Below are positions 10,062 through 18,798 of a DNA stretch of 64,000 nucleotides, in pieces. Both the position numbers and the translations under genes were made by a program. Each line of letters begins with the position of its first letter. Within the stretch, counting starts at the first letter, position 1. Below the pieces are notes generated by a model. It was not told the DNA's origin. It searched no databases and was given only the letters and a program-made list of their open reading frames with translations. The stretch is from Sphingomonas glaciei. GTDB lineage: Bacteria; Pseudomonadota; Alphaproteobacteria; Sphingomonadales; Sphingomonadaceae. The stretch lies in NCBI RefSeq assembly GCF_023380025.1, contig NZ_CP097253.1:496001-560000 (forward strand). The letters run 5' to 3'.

Positions 10062-10873
10062 TTGCTGCAGCGTGGGGCGGGGTGGCTTCGGCCGCGCCGC
10101 CTCCACCGCCCGTCCACCCGCCGGGGTTGGCGACTTCGCTCGAGGGCTACGACCTGCGCGGACTGTACGCGAGTTACTTCCTGTGGCTGAACCGAAGCCG
10201 CGAAGGCGCCATTCGCGCGGCGATCCCGTTCCAGTTGACGTGGAACGAGCGAACCTACTGGAGCACGGTGGCGCGCAGCCACATCGACGATTACGACTTC
10301 GGCACCGTCCGCGCCGACGTCCTCGACCGTTATTGCAAGGGGAAGCGCTTTCGGGGGGAGCAGGCCACCGACTGCCTTTACCGTTATCGCTTCGCCTTTG
10401 TCCCTTTGTTTCCCCTCAGCGAAGAGCGGGCTGCGAAGATTGCAGGAAGCTTCAGGCCGGCCAAGATCGTCGCCGCGCTCAAGCGTTCCGGCATCGCTGC
10501 CAAGTCACTCTATCCGTGGGACCCGAAGGTCGTCGCGGTCTTCGGCGAAGTGACGGAGCCGGACGATTTCTACCGGGGCGAGATGGAAGTGCATGACGTG
10601 TCATCCGCTCGATGCGAGGGCCTGGAAAAGGCAGTCGCCTTGCTCGACACCGTTCCGGTCAACCTCAACGCCTCGGCGAGGCGGAACGGGCCGGGTGACA
10701 TCATGCCGCCACACGGGGCCATGACGCGGATCGAGGTGAATGGCGCCGACCCGTCGGGCGGCGAGGTGTGGCTCAAGGGAGCGACCGCGCTCCAGCCGCT
10801 GATGAAGCCGATCTGGGAAGCAGTGGAGGCCTGCTCCCCGTCCAGCTTCCTGAAGGCGAGTTCGGCTGGCTGA
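10040..10873 (+). CDS. Secreted protein of unknown function
   Basis: About 277 residues from the GTG at 10040, which gives a signal peptide (VRLAAILIAAAWGGVASAAP) cleaved near ASA-AP and then a proline-rich linker. The mature part contains YASYFLWLNRSREGA, TYWSTVARSHIDDYDFG and a late segment EVWLKGATALQPLM. I recognise no domain. Four cysteines (YCKGKR, TDCLY, ARCEG, EACSPS) could form two disulfides in the periplasm. It overlaps the M2 peptidase gene by 22 bases, so the two are probably one transcript, but no functional link can be shown. Confidence 0.72.
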   Translation: MRLAAILIAAAWGGVASAAPPPPPVHPPGLATSLEGYDLRGLYASYFLWLNRSREGAIRAAIPFQLTWNERTYWSTVARSHIDDYDFGTVRADVLDRYCKGKRFRGEQATDCLYRYRFAFVPLFPLSEERAAKIAGSFRPAKIVAALKRSGIAAKSLYPWDPKVVAVFGEVTEPDDFYRGEMEVHDVSSARCEGLEKAVALLDTVPVNLNASARRNGPGDIMPPHGAMTRIEVNGADPSGGEVWLKGATALQPLMKPIWEAVEACSPSSFLKASSAG

Positions 10874-10876
10874 GCC

Positions 10877-11941
10877 TCAGCTCATGCCCGCGGCCCTGAT
10901 CCGCCGCTGCGCTTCGGCAGTGCCGATGTCGCGGTTTTCTTCCTTGGCCCACAGGAACAGCGCACCCGCCGCGACCGAGCCCAGGACCGCAGCGGTGGCG
11001 AGCGGATGCATCTGCGCTTCGAGGAACAGCGAAGTCTTGCGCTTGAACGGCTCCTGATTGCCCTCGACCCGGCCGTCGCGACGCGGTTCGAACAGATTGT
11101 CGGCGGTACCCGGCGCGGGAGGGACGTCGGTGGTCTGCATCGCCTCGCCGCCGACCAGTTCCATGCCCTTGTCGGCGAGGCGCGGAAGGGCTGGGGCAAG
11201 GGTCGTGAGGGCAAGCCCACCGCCGCCGACGATCAGGCTTCGCCGCTGCTTCTGCGCGGCGAAGCAGATCGCCTTGGCAACCAGTTCGGCATCGTACAGC
11301 GGCTGGGGCAGGCGGGCGGGCTTGTCGAGCTTGTTGCGGGCATGTTCGGGATACATGGTGTCGATCGCCGCCGGCTTGATCAGCGTGACGCTGACCGGGG
11401 CGCCGTCACGCTCCAGCTCCATGCGCAGCGTGTCGGTGAATTGCATCACCGCCGCCTTCATCGCGCAATAGGGCCCCTGCAAGGGGATGGCGCGGTTGGA
11501 CAGCACCGAGCCGATGTTGATGATCGCGCCGCCATTCGCTCGCAGATATTTGGCGGCGACCAGGCTCGCTTCGACCAGCCCGAAATAGCCGACGTCGAAG
11601 ACCCGGCGATGCTCTTCGAGGGTGACGTCCTCGACCCGGGCGTAGAGGGCGGCGGCGGCATCGTTGACCCAGGTGTCGACCCGTCCGAACGTCTCGATCG
11701 CGTGGACCAGCAGGCGCTCGGCCGCGCCTTCGTCGGCGATGTCGAGATCGAGCGAGCTTGCCTCTCCGCCCTTGTTGCGGATTGCGACCACCGCCTCGTC
11801 AAGCGCTTCGCCGTTGCGGGCGGCGAGCACGACCTTGGCCCCGGCGGCGGCGGCCCGGCGAGCCGCGGCGAGACCGATCCCGCTCGATCCCCCGACGATC
11901 ACCATCACCTGGTCGGAGAGAGGTTTGAGGGAAACGGCCAT
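10877..11941 (-). CDS. Short-chain dehydrogenase/reductase with C-terminal membrane segment
   Basis: A 354-residue SDR oxidoreductase. The nucleotide-binding loop VIVGGSSGIGLAAA near residue 20, NDAAAALYARVEDV (the N-A-A-like motif), INIGSVLSNRAIP (catalytic Ser) and YCAMKAAVMQF (Tyr-x3-Lys) are all present. The protein is longer than a classical SDR; the extra C-terminus includes a charged linker and a hydrophobic stretch HPLATAAVLGSVAAGALFLW that could anchor it to the membrane. The ATG at 11941 was chosen because the longer reading frame to 12001 would run through a terminator hairpin (11961-11994). Substrate unknown. Confidence 0.85.
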   Translation of the reverse strand: MAVSLKPLSDQVMVIVGGSSGIGLAAARRAAAAGAKVVLAARNGEALDEAVVAIRNKGGEASSLDLDIADEGAAERLLVHAIETFGRVDTWVNDAAAALYARVEDVTLEEHRRVFDVGYFGLVEASLVAAKYLRANGGAIINIGSVLSNRAIPLQGPYCAMKAAVMQFTDTLRMELERDGAPVSVTLIKPAAIDTMYPEHARNKLDKPARLPQPLYDAELVAKAICFAAQKQRRSLIVGGGGLALTTLAPALPRLADKGMELVGGEAMQTTDVPPAPGTADNLFEPRRDGRVEGNQEPFKRKTSLFLEAQMHPLATAAVLGSVAAGALFLWAKEENRDIGTAEAQRRIRAAGMS

Positions 11942-11960
11942 GGAAGCATTCTCCAATACG

Positions 11961-11994
11961 AAAAAGGGGCGCCGGACGTTCTGTCCCGCGCCCC
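11961..11994 (-). terminator. Rho-independent terminator downstream of the 12016-12555 gene
   Basis: On the minus strand an interrupted stem (GGGGCGC / GCGCCCC, then GTCC / GGAC) with a short loop is followed directly by TTTTT. It sits 20 bases before the start of the SDR gene, so it should insulate or attenuate it. Confidence 0.75.
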
Positions 11995-12015
11995 TCATCA
12001 ATCCTTCAGTGCCGC

Positions 12016-12555
12016 TTAGGCTCCGTAGGCGATCGCCCCGACCTTGGTCTCGGTCTTGGCGGCCTGGTTGAGCCCGGCGTCAGCGGACTTATTGTTGGTG
12101 CCAGCGTCCGCAGCGCTGCTCTTGGCGCCGGTGCCCGGGGTCGTTCCGGCGTTGGTACCGTTGGGGGTGGCCGACAAGCTTGCCGCGCGCACCGCCGACG
12201 GGCTCGTGCTGCCGGTGCCTGCGCCAGTGCCGGCACTGCTGCTCGGGCTGGTCGAGGCCGTTTCGAGACTGCGGTCGCTGGTGGTCGAGCCCTGCTGCTT
12301 ACGAGCGCTGCTGTCCATCACCGTGTCGCCAGTGGTGTCCTGGCCCCAGTTCATCAGCGGCTTGTCGCTCTTGCTGCGGGTGAGGAAAAAGGCTGCTGCG
12401 CCGGCGGCCACGGTGGCAAGGGCCGCAGCGGCGTAGGGCCGCTCCTTGACCGTGTTCACTACCGCGTCACGGCGACGATCGCGATCGGCGCCTGTCGCGC
12501 GATTGCTGTGGGTGTTGCTGCCCTGGTGGCTGCGGGTGTTGTCGTTCTTGGCCAT
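12016..12555 (-). CDS. Small membrane-anchored protein with low-complexity tail
   Basis: A 179-residue protein in three parts. The N-terminus is polar and basic (residues 1-40); a single hydrophobic stretch follows VKERPYAAAALATVAAGAAA and ends in FFLTRSK; then comes a tail of more than 100 residues made mostly of Ser, Thr, Ala, Gly, Asn and Asp. The membrane segment ending in a basic triplet resembles the C-terminus of the ElaB/YqjD/DUF883 family, but here it is central, so homology is not certain. The tail is predicted disordered. It is followed by a strong terminator on its own strand. Function unknown. Confidence 0.72.
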   Translation of the reverse strand: MAKNDNTRSHQGSNTHSNRATGADRDRRRDAVVNTVKERPYAAAALATVAAGAAAFFLTRSKSDKPLMNWGQDTTGDTVMDSSARKQQGSTTSDRSLETASTSPSSSAGTGAGTGSTSPSAVRAASLSATPNGTNAGTTPGTGAKSSAADAGTNNKSADAGLNQAAKTETKVGAIAYGA

Positions 12556-12654
12556 GCCCTGTCCTTCTCGTTACGCAAAGGGATTAGGCGCTCAACGAGT
12601 GGGGAAGGGGGTTGTTTCGGCCAATCAGGCAGGCTGCGCCGCGACGTGCCGCGG

Positions 12655-12688
12655 AAAAGCCGGGGCGCCGGCGATGCCGGGCCCGGCC
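12655..12688 (-). terminator. Probable terminator of peroxiredoxin gene
   Basis: On the minus strand, about 20 bases after the peroxiredoxin stop, GCCGGG pairs with CCCGGC around an inner CCGGC/GCCGG stem and is followed by TTTT. The stem is very G+C-rich and the T-run is short. Confidence 0.5.
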
Positions 12689-12707
12689 TTCCTGACGTCA
12701 GACGGGA

Positions 12708-13190
12708 TTAAAGCTGCTCGAGCAGGGTCTCTGCGCTCGATGCGCGATATTCGCCTGGCGCCTCGACGTTCAACTGCTCGACCACGCCGTCATTGACGAT
12801 CATCGAGTAACGCTGCGACCGGACATTACCCATGCCGAACTTCGACCCGTCCATGGTCAGGCCGAGCGCGTCGGCGAGCTGGCCGTTACCGTCGGCGATC
12901 ATGGTGATGTCCTCGCTGCCCTGGTCCTTGTTCCACGCGGCCATGACGAAGGCGTCGTTGACGCTGGTGCAGGCGATCTCGTCGACGCCCTTGGAGCGCA
13001 GATCGCCGGCCTTCTCGACATAGGAGGGAAGGTGCTTGGCCGAACAGGTCGGGGTGTAGGCGCCGGGCACCGCGAACAGCGCGACGCGGCGGCCGCCGAA
13101 ATAGTCGCCGGTGGTGGTCGGCTTGGGGCCTTCGCCGGTGGCGATGGTCAGCGGTACGTCGGGAATGCGGTCGCCGATCTGGATAGTCAT
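12708..13190 (-). CDS. Peroxiredoxin (Prx5 subfamily)
   Basis: A 160-residue thioredoxin-fold peroxidase of the Prx5 type. The active site PGAYTPTCSAKHLP carries the peroxidatic Cys with the T-x-x-C motif, and SVNDAFVMAAW and the C-terminal EAPGEYRASSAETLLEQL fit the subfamily. It reduces hydrogen peroxide and organic peroxides using thiols, in the cytosol. The ATG at 13190 gives the usual short N-terminus MTIQIGDRIPDV; the same frame is open much further upstream but that region overlaps the divergent yqgE/algH gene and does not look coding. Confidence 0.93.
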   Translation of the reverse strand: MTIQIGDRIPDVPLTIATGEGPKPTTTGDYFGGRRVALFAVPGAYTPTCSAKHLPSYVEKAGDLRSKGVDEIACTSVNDAFVMAAWNKDQGSEDITMIADGNGQLADALGLTMDGSKFGMGNVRSQRYSMIVNDGVVEQLNVEAPGEYRASSAETLLEQL

Positions 13191-13299
13191 GGGCGGGCTC
13201 CTTGGTTGGGCGTGGCTGATGGTCTGTGAAGGCGCTCTATCCGTCGAGCGGAGCGTCAACAAGGCTTGTGCGGCGGCCAGCACATGGCATGGTGAGGCC

Positions 13300-13872
13300 A
13301 TGGGGGACGCGCCGTTTCTTTCCGGAAAACTGTTGCTCGCCATGCCGGGCATGTCCGATCCCCGTTTCGAGCGAAGCGTCACCGCGCTGTGCGTCCATGA
13401 CGAAAATGGCGCGGTGGGCATCGGAATCAGCCACAAGCGCGCCGGGGTGAGGCTTCGCAGCCTGCTCAAGCAGCTCGAACTCGATCCGGGCGAGGCGCCC
13501 GACGCGCCGATCCACCATGGCGGCCCGGTCGAGCCGGGGCGCGGCTTCGTGCTCCATTCGGACGATTGGGGCGGCGAGGATACGCTGCAGGTCACCGGCG
13601 AGGGTGGCAAGCTGTGGGCGATGACCGGCACGATCGACGTGCTTCGCGCCATTGCCGAGGGGCGCGGGCCGGCACGCTGGCTGGTCGCGCTGGGCTATGC
13701 CGGCTGGGGACCCGGGCAGCTCGATGACGAGATGACCCGCCACGGCTGGTTTGCGAGCGAGGGGACCGCGGCGATCCTGTTCGATACCCCGACCGACGAG
13801 CGCTGGGCCGCGGCCTTCAAGCTCGAGGGGATCGACCCGCGCCTGCTCGCCAGCGAGACCGGCGCGGCCTGA
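13300..13872 (+). CDS. YqgE/AlgH family protein
   Basis: A 190-residue member of the YqgE/AlgH (DUF179) family. FLSGKLLLAMPGMSDPRFER at the start, then SVTALCVHDENGAVGIGISH, the central HHGGPVEPGRGFVLHS and the late LVALGYAGWGPGQLDDE are family hallmarks. The biochemical role is not established; AlgH was linked to alginate regulation in Pseudomonas. The protein is soluble. It is divergent from the peroxiredoxin gene across 109 bases that must hold both promoters, and is followed by a bidirectional terminator hairpin. Confidence 0.93.
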   Translation: MGDAPFLSGKLLLAMPGMSDPRFERSVTALCVHDENGAVGIGISHKRAGVRLRSLLKQLELDPGEAPDAPIHHGGPVEPGRGFVLHSDDWGGEDTLQVTGEGGKLWAMTGTIDVLRAIAEGRGPARWLVALGYAGWGPGQLDDEMTRHGWFASEGTAAILFDTPTDERWAAAFKLEGIDPRLLASETGAA

Positions 13873-13923
13873 GCCCTGTCTGCCGCAGGCAGCGGCGTTT
13901 AACTCACCATTTCAGCCACACAC

Positions 13924-13958
13924 GGAAAAAGGGCCCCGGTTTCCCGAGGCCCTTTTCC
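13924..13958. terminator. Bidirectional terminator between algH-like gene and TonB receptor
   Basis: AAAAGGGCC pairs with GGCCCTTTT around a 12-base loop. The T-run on each strand serves both the plus-strand YqgE/AlgH gene and the minus-strand TonB-dependent receptor whose stop is at 13977. Confidence 0.8.
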
Positions 13959-13976
13959 GTTACCGCTTCAAGTCGA

Positions 13977-16900
13977 TCAGAGCTTGAAGTTGACGTTCGC
14001 GAAGAACGAACGACCGACCAGGTCATAACCACTGTAGATCGGCGAGTTGCCAACCGTCGTGAGACCGAAGTTGGTGATCCGCGGCGGCGCCTTGTTGAAC
14101 AGGTTACGGACACCGACCGTGAATTCGTAACGGTCGGCGACGTTGAACTGAACCGACGCATTGTGGAGGAAGTAATCCTTCACTTCCAGGAACGCGAAGT
14201 CACGATACTCCTGGACCAGAGCCGGATCAGTCTCGCCCGTCAGGTTGTCGAAGGCAAAGAAGTTGTAGGTCCGGCTCTTGTCACCGCCGACCCAATCCAG
14301 GCCGTAGCGGAAAGTCACCCGCGGCGTGGCGTAGATCGCGTCGAAGTTGCCGACCCAGTCCGGCTGGGTGATGATGCCGTTGGCATCAGCCAGGAACTCC
14401 TCCGGGAACAGGCGGCTCGACTGCTCGGTGTACTTGGTGACATTGGCATTGAGCGTCAGCGTGCCCGGCCCGACAATCTTGGTCGAGAAGCGCCCGTTGA
14501 ATTCAAAGCCCTTAACGATGCTTTCCGAGAGGTTCACGAAGCTGCTGGTGACCTGCAGGATGTTGTTCGTATCGCGGGTCACGAAGCGGCAGAAGCCCGC
14601 GCTCGGATCGAAGTTCTCAGCTGCATAGCAGCGGTTGAGAATGGTTCCGCCAGCAAGATCCGAGACGCCGTTCTCGACCTTGATATCGAAATAATCGAGC
14701 GCCAACGAAAGCGAGCCGATCGAAGCAGGGATGGGAGGCCGGGCAACAACGCCGACCGACCAGTTCTTGGAGGTTTCCGCTTCAAGGCCAGCTTCGGCGC
14801 CACCGACCCGGAAGACGGTGATTCCGCTGCGCTGTTCGAAGTCGGCCGGGAGGCCGATCGAGGCGCAGTTACGGGCGACGATCTGCTCCGTCGGCGACTG
14901 GTCGCCAGCAGCAGGAAGGGCGCTGCACGGATCGCTGTCGCTGCCCAGGAAGCCGCTGGTGGCTCCCAGGAACTGCTCGGCCAGGGCCGGAGCGCGATAG
15001 GAAGTGCCGTAGCTGCCGCGGAAGCCGAGGCCGCGGAACGGCTCCCACTCACCCGCGATCTTGTAGGTCGTGTCGCCGCCGTAGGACTTGTAGTCCGTGT
15101 AGCGCACCGAACCGTTGACGTTCAGGCGATACAGGAACGGCAGGTCGCGGACGATCGGGACGAACACTTCGCCGAATACTTCGCGGACGCTGTCCGAACC
15201 GACCGTCGGGGTGCCGGCGGTCAGGCCAAACAGATTGCCGCGGACCGAATTCGCGTCGGGCTGGTCGTTGATCTTCTGCTTGCGATACTCGGCACCAAGC
15301 GCGAGCTGAACGGCACCGCCGGGCATCTGGAACAGCGGACCATCGACGCCGAACGCCAGCGTGGTTTCACGAAACTTCGTGTTCCCGATGGTATTGTCGA
15401 CGATGTAGTCGCGGAAGGCAGCCGGCAGGTTGCCACCGATCACCGCGGCGGTGAGAGCCGGAGCAGCAACGCAGTCGCGGTTGGAAGCCTGAGAAACGCA
15501 GCTGAAGCTGCCGTTCGCGTTCTGGACGACGTTGAGCGAGTTGGCGAGGCGATCCGTCAGGAACGACTCGATGTCGTAGGTCGCGTCATTCCACGACTTG
15601 CCGGCGTACAGATCGTAGCGCCAGCCGCTGAGGAAGAAGTCGCCACGAAGGCCGCCGGAGGCACGAACATAGTCAACCTGCTGGCTGGAATCGGTCAGGC
15701 CGTAGCCGATGAAGGCACGCGCGGCGATCTGCTGCCCGCTCGACGTCTCGGTCGGGTTGGCAAACAGGCCGTTGCGGATGTTCTCGGGAAGCAGCGGGCT
15801 GCCACGCAGGTAATCGAGCGAAAGCTGACGATAGAGCGGCGACGACGACTTGCGGCGGGTCGCGAGGACTTCGCCGTAGATCTCCGAGTTGCCGAGATAA
15901 CCGAAGTCATAGGTGCCCGAGAGATAACCGGTCAGGATTTCGGTGCCGGTGATGAGCGGCTCTTGCTCCTGCAGCGGATCGAAGGAGTCGCGATCGTAAG
16001 TACCGACGCCCAGGTAGCCCGGGAACGGGCCGGTCGTCTGGCCGGGGGCAGGGACGAAGCGGTTGAAGTTGCCAGGAAGGCCGCTGGTGCGACCGATGCC
16101 CTGGCGGGTCGGCAGACCCAGGGTGTTGATGGTCACGCCGCCATTGTCGAGCGTGAAGCACTTGGGCTGGCCGGTCGCCGGATCGATGAAGTCGTCCGAA
16201 CCAAGGGCGGTGCCTTCACCAGCGAGGAAGCCGCCGATCGGGCAGCGGAAGAACTCGCTCTGGTTACGCGCCAGCGCATCGCGCTTGCGATACTCCACCG
16301 AGCCAACGAGGCTGAGGCGAGGGATCTGGATGCCGAAGCTCGCGGCAACGCGGCGATCGACGCCCGCGCCGATCTCCGGCACGTTGACCTGCGCGTCGAT
16401 GTTGAGACCGGTAAGCTTGCGGTCGGTGATGATGTTGACGACGCCGGCGATCGCGTCCGACCCGTAGATCGACGAGGCACCCGCCTTGAGCACTTCGATC
16501 CGCTCGACGATTGCGGTGGGAAGTACGTTGAGATCGGCCGCGAGAACCGAACCGCGGCTTCCGCCGGGCGCCAGTCGGCGACCGTTGAGGAGGATCAGGG
16601 TACGCGCCGGCCCGAGGCCGCGGAGGCCGAGGGTGTTGGCGCCGGTGCCGCCGTCGGTGACGAAGCCGCCGTAGGCATTGGTGATCTGGCTGGCGCCCTG
16701 CGTCACCGCGCCGCTCTGAAGGGCATCGGTCGCACTGTTGAAGCCCGACTGGGTGATTTCCTGCGCGGTGATGACCGTGATCGGCTCAACCGTGCTGTAC
16801 TCGTCGCGGCGGATGCGCGAGCCGGTGACCACGATCTCGCCATCGGTCTGGGCGCTGGTGTCGGCGTTGTTGAGCGTCGCCGCGGGATCGCAGGTTCCAT

Positions 16901-17066
16901 CCTGGTTCTCATCCGGGCAATCCGGGGTCTGCACGGTCGTCGGAGCATCCGTGACCGGCGTGGTCGCCTGGGCTGCGGCATCCTGTGCGTGCGCCGGAAC
17001 GGCAAGCAGCGCGCCGAGCGCAAGTGCCAATGAGGATGTGGTGATGGTCAAGCGAGCGTTCCGCAT
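13977..17066 (-). CDS. TonB-dependent outer-membrane receptor
   Basis: A 1029-residue TonB-dependent receptor. A Sec signal peptide (about residues 1-27, ending PAHAQ) is followed by a linker of about 45 residues containing DCPDENQDGTCDP, a TonB box DGEIVVTGSRIRRDEY, a plug domain with LRGLGPARTLILLNGRR and SIYGSDAIAGVVNIIT, and a long beta-barrel ending in the aromatic-type signature ANVNFKL. It should import a large substrate across the outer membrane using TonB energy; the ligand is unknown. An upstream GGAT supports the start. A terminator follows at 13924-13958, and a 19-bp motif shared with the second receptor lies about 100 bases upstream. Confidence 0.95.
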   Translation of the reverse strand: MRNARLTITTSSLALALGALLAVPAHAQDAAAQATTPVTDAPTTVQTPDCPDENQDGTCDPAATLNNADTSAQTDGEIVVTGSRIRRDEYSTVEPITVITAQEITQSGFNSATDALQSGAVTQGASQITNAYGGFVTDGGTGANTLGLRGLGPARTLILLNGRRLAPGGSRGSVLAADLNVLPTAIVERIEVLKAGASSIYGSDAIAGVVNIITDRKLTGLNIDAQVNVPEIGAGVDRRVAASFGIQIPRLSLVGSVEYRKRDALARNQSEFFRCPIGGFLAGEGTALGSDDFIDPATGQPKCFTLDNGGVTINTLGLPTRQGIGRTSGLPGNFNRFVPAPGQTTGPFPGYLGVGTYDRDSFDPLQEQEPLITGTEILTGYLSGTYDFGYLGNSEIYGEVLATRRKSSSPLYRQLSLDYLRGSPLLPENIRNGLFANPTETSSGQQIAARAFIGYGLTDSSQQVDYVRASGGLRGDFFLSGWRYDLYAGKSWNDATYDIESFLTDRLANSLNVVQNANGSFSCVSQASNRDCVAAPALTAAVIGGNLPAAFRDYIVDNTIGNTKFRETTLAFGVDGPLFQMPGGAVQLALGAEYRKQKINDQPDANSVRGNLFGLTAGTPTVGSDSVREVFGEVFVPIVRDLPFLYRLNVNGSVRYTDYKSYGGDTTYKIAGEWEPFRGLGFRGSYGTSYRAPALAEQFLGATSGFLGSDSDPCSALPAAGDQSPTEQIVARNCASIGLPADFEQRSGITVFRVGGAEAGLEAETSKNWSVGVVARPPIPASIGSLSLALDYFDIKVENGVSDLAGGTILNRCYAAENFDPSAGFCRFVTRDTNNILQVTSSFVNLSESIVKGFEFNGRFSTKIVGPGTLTLNANVTKYTEQSSRLFPEEFLADANGIITQPDWVGNFDAIYATPRVTFRYGLDWVGGDKSRTYNFFAFDNLTGETDPALVQEYRDFAFLEVKDYFLHNASVQFNVADRYEFTVGVRNLFNKAPPRITNFGLTTVGNSPIYSGYDLVGRSFFANVNFKL

Positions 17067-17167
17067 TCGTAACTATCCTAATCGCCTTAAAGGGATGCGT
17101 CCCCCTACCGGCTGACCTCTGTCGGGCAAGGAACTTTGTTAACCTTTGGGACAGGTTGCCAAGCGGC

Positions 17168-17186
17168 TGTCACAACTTTGCAACAG
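17168..17186 (-). promoter_or_regulatory. Shared upstream motif of TonB-receptor genes (copy 1)
   Basis: On the plus strand TGTCACAACTTTGCAACAG; 16 of 19 bases match the sequence at 22333-22351 upstream of the other receptor, in the same orientation and at a similar distance (about 100 bases) from the start codon. It may be an activator site or promoter element. Confidence 0.5.
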
Positions 17187-17208
17187 CAAGCCGTTGCACC
17201 GCATAGAG

Positions 17209-17240
17209 AAAAGGCCCCGTCCTTGCGGACGAGGCCTTTT
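17209..17240 (-). terminator. Rho-independent terminator of ahcY
   Basis: AAAAGGCC/GGCCTTTT outer stem with an inner CGTCC/GGACG stem and a TTGC loop (plus-strand reading), 24 bases beyond the ahcY stop. On the minus strand it ends in a TTTT run. Confidence 0.82.
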
Positions 17241-17263
17241 ATTTGTTTTGGTCGGAACCTTTA

Positions 17264-18691
17264 TCAGTACCGATAGTGTTCCGGCTTGAACGGACCCTGC
17301 TGCTTGACCCCGATATAGCTTGCCTGCTTGTCGGAAAGTGTCGTCAGCTTCACGCCCAGCTTGTCGAGATGCAGCGCGGCGACCTTCTCGTCGAGGTGCT
17401 TGGGAAGGACATAGACGTCCTTTCCATATTGCTCGGCCTTGGTCCAAAGCTCGATCTGCGCCAGCGTCTGGTTGGTGAAGCTCGCGCTCATTACGAAGCT
17501 CGGGTGGCCAGTGGCGTTGCCGAGGTTCACCAAGCGGCCCTTGGACAGGATGATCAGCTTCTTGCCGTCGGGGAACTTGACCTCGTCGACCTGCGGCTTG
17601 ATCTCGGTCCACTGCATATTGTTGAGGGCAGCGATCTGGATCTCGCTGTCGAAGTGGCCGATGTTGCAGACGATCGCCATGTTCTTCATCGCCCGCATGT
17701 GGTCGAGTGTGATGACGTCCATGTTGCCGGTGGCGGTGACGAAGATGTCGGCGCGCGGAGCGGCTTCTTCCATCGTCACGACCTCATAGCCTTCCATCGC
17801 GGCCTGCAGCGCGCAGATCGGATCGACCTCGGTCACCAGCACGCGCGCGCCGCCGTTGCGGAGCGAGGCGGCCGAACCCTTGCCGACATCACCGAAGCCA
17901 GCGACCACGGCGACCTTGCCGGCGAGCATGACGTCGGTCCCGCGACGGATCGCGTCGACCAGGCTTTCCTTGCAGCCATAGAGATTGTCGAACTTCGACT
18001 TGGTGACGCTGTCGTTGACGTTGATAGCGGGGAAGGGGAGCTTGCCCTGCTTGGAGAGCTCGTACAGCCGGTGCACGCCGGTGGTGGTCTCCTCCGACAC
18101 GCCCTTGATCGTCTCAACGGTCTTGGTGAGGTAGCCCGGACGCTCCTTGAGGAAGCGGTTCAGCGTTGCGACGAAGACTTCTTCTTCCTCGTTGGTCGGG
18201 TCGAACAGGGTCTCGCCGGCCTCGACGCGGGCGCCCCACAGCGCGAACATGGTGGCATCGCCGCCATCATCGAGGATCAGGTTGCAGGTCTCGTCCTGGC
18301 CCCAGTCGAAGATGCGGACGACATAGTCCCAATATTCCTCGAGCGTCTCGCCCTTCACGGCGAACACCGGAACGCCGGTCGCGGCGATCGCGGCGGCGGC
18401 ATGGTCCTGGGTCGAATAGATGTTGCAGCTCGCCCAGCGGACAGTGGCGCCGAGCGCGGTCAGGGTCTCGATCAGCACGGCGGTCTGAATGGTCATGTGG
18501 AGCGACCCGGTGATCCGCGCGCCGGCCAGCGGCTTCGACGCACCGAATTCGGAGCGGAGCGCCATCAGGCCCGGCATTTCGGTCTCGGCGATCTCGATCT
18601 CCTTGCGGCCGAAATCGGCGAGGGAGATGTCCTTGACGAGGAAGTCGCGGGAAAGGGTGTCGGTCGGCACGTTGGGATTCTCCGGAGACAT
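17264..18691 (-). CDS. ahcY: S-adenosylhomocysteine hydrolase
   Basis: A 475-residue adenosylhomocysteinase that splits S-adenosylhomocysteine to adenosine and homocysteine in the activated methyl cycle. Substrate-site segments [20 protein letters not shown] (about 140-147), [12 protein letters not shown] and [18 protein letters not shown] (Lys231, Asp235 and Cys240 region) are intact. The NAD-binding loop GFGDVGKG lies at 265-272, and the C-terminus ends KPEHYRY as in all family members. It is active as a cytosolic NAD-containing tetramer. It lies between two TonB-receptor genes and has its own terminator. I saw no SAH riboswitch consensus upstream, but there is an 18-bp perfect palindrome. 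Confidence 0.97.
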   Translation of the reverse strand: MSPENPNVPTDTLSRDFLVKDISLADFGRKEIEIAETEMPGLMALRSEFGASKPLAGARITGSLHMTIQTAVLIETLTALGATVRWASCNIYSTQDHAAAAIAATGVPVFAVKGETLEEYWDYVVRIFDWGQDETCNLILDDGGDATMFALWGARVEAGETLFDPTNEEEEVFVATLNRFLKERPGYLTKTVETIKGVSEETTTGVHRLYELSKQGKLPFPAINVNDSVTKSKFDNLYGCKESLVDAIRRGTDVMLAGKVAVVAGFGDVGKGSAASLRNGGARVLVTEVDPICALQAAMEGYEVVTMEEAAPRADIFVTATGNMDVITLDHMRAMKNMAIVCNIGHFDSEIQIAALNNMQWTEIKPQVDEVKFPDGKKLIILSKGRLVNLGNATGHPSFVMSASFTNQTLAQIELWTKAEQYGKDVYVLPKHLDEKVAALHLDKLGVKLTTLSDKQASYIGVKQQGPFKPEHYRY

Positions 18692-18766
18692 TGGAAGGCC
18701 GTCATGACGGACGGACGCGGGCGCTCCCTAGCGGAGGTCGCCGCTCAAGGGAAGCAGTGGGAGATT

Positions 18767-18784
18767 GGCGGCAGGCCTGCCGCC
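18767..18784. promoter_or_regulatory. 18-bp perfect palindrome upstream of ahcY
   Basis: GGCGGCAGGCCTGCCGCC is a perfect dyad with no spacer, 76 bases upstream of the ahcY ATG. It lies beyond the terminator of the upstream receptor gene, so it belongs to the ahcY promoter region. A shorter palindrome CCGTCATGACGG (18699-18710) lies eight bases before the ATG. Either could be a regulator site or an mRNA hairpin. Confidence 0.4.
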
Positions 18785-18798
18785 GGCCCGTCATAACG

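Noticed and set aside
13191..13652. N-terminal extension of the peroxiredoxin gene to 13652
   Set aside because: The extension overlaps the YqgE/AlgH gene and does not resemble protein; the ATG at 13190 gives the standard Prx5 start.
14163..17033. A 956-codon open frame antisense to the first TonB receptor
   Set aside because: It mirrors the codon structure of the receptor on the opposite strand, has no domain or ribosome binding site, and long antisense frames are expected at this G+C content.
18692..18798. SAH riboswitch upstream of ahcY
   Set aside because: I looked for the conserved SAH aptamer core and pseudoknot sequence and could not fit them; only unrelated palindromes were found. 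A covariance-model search would decide.
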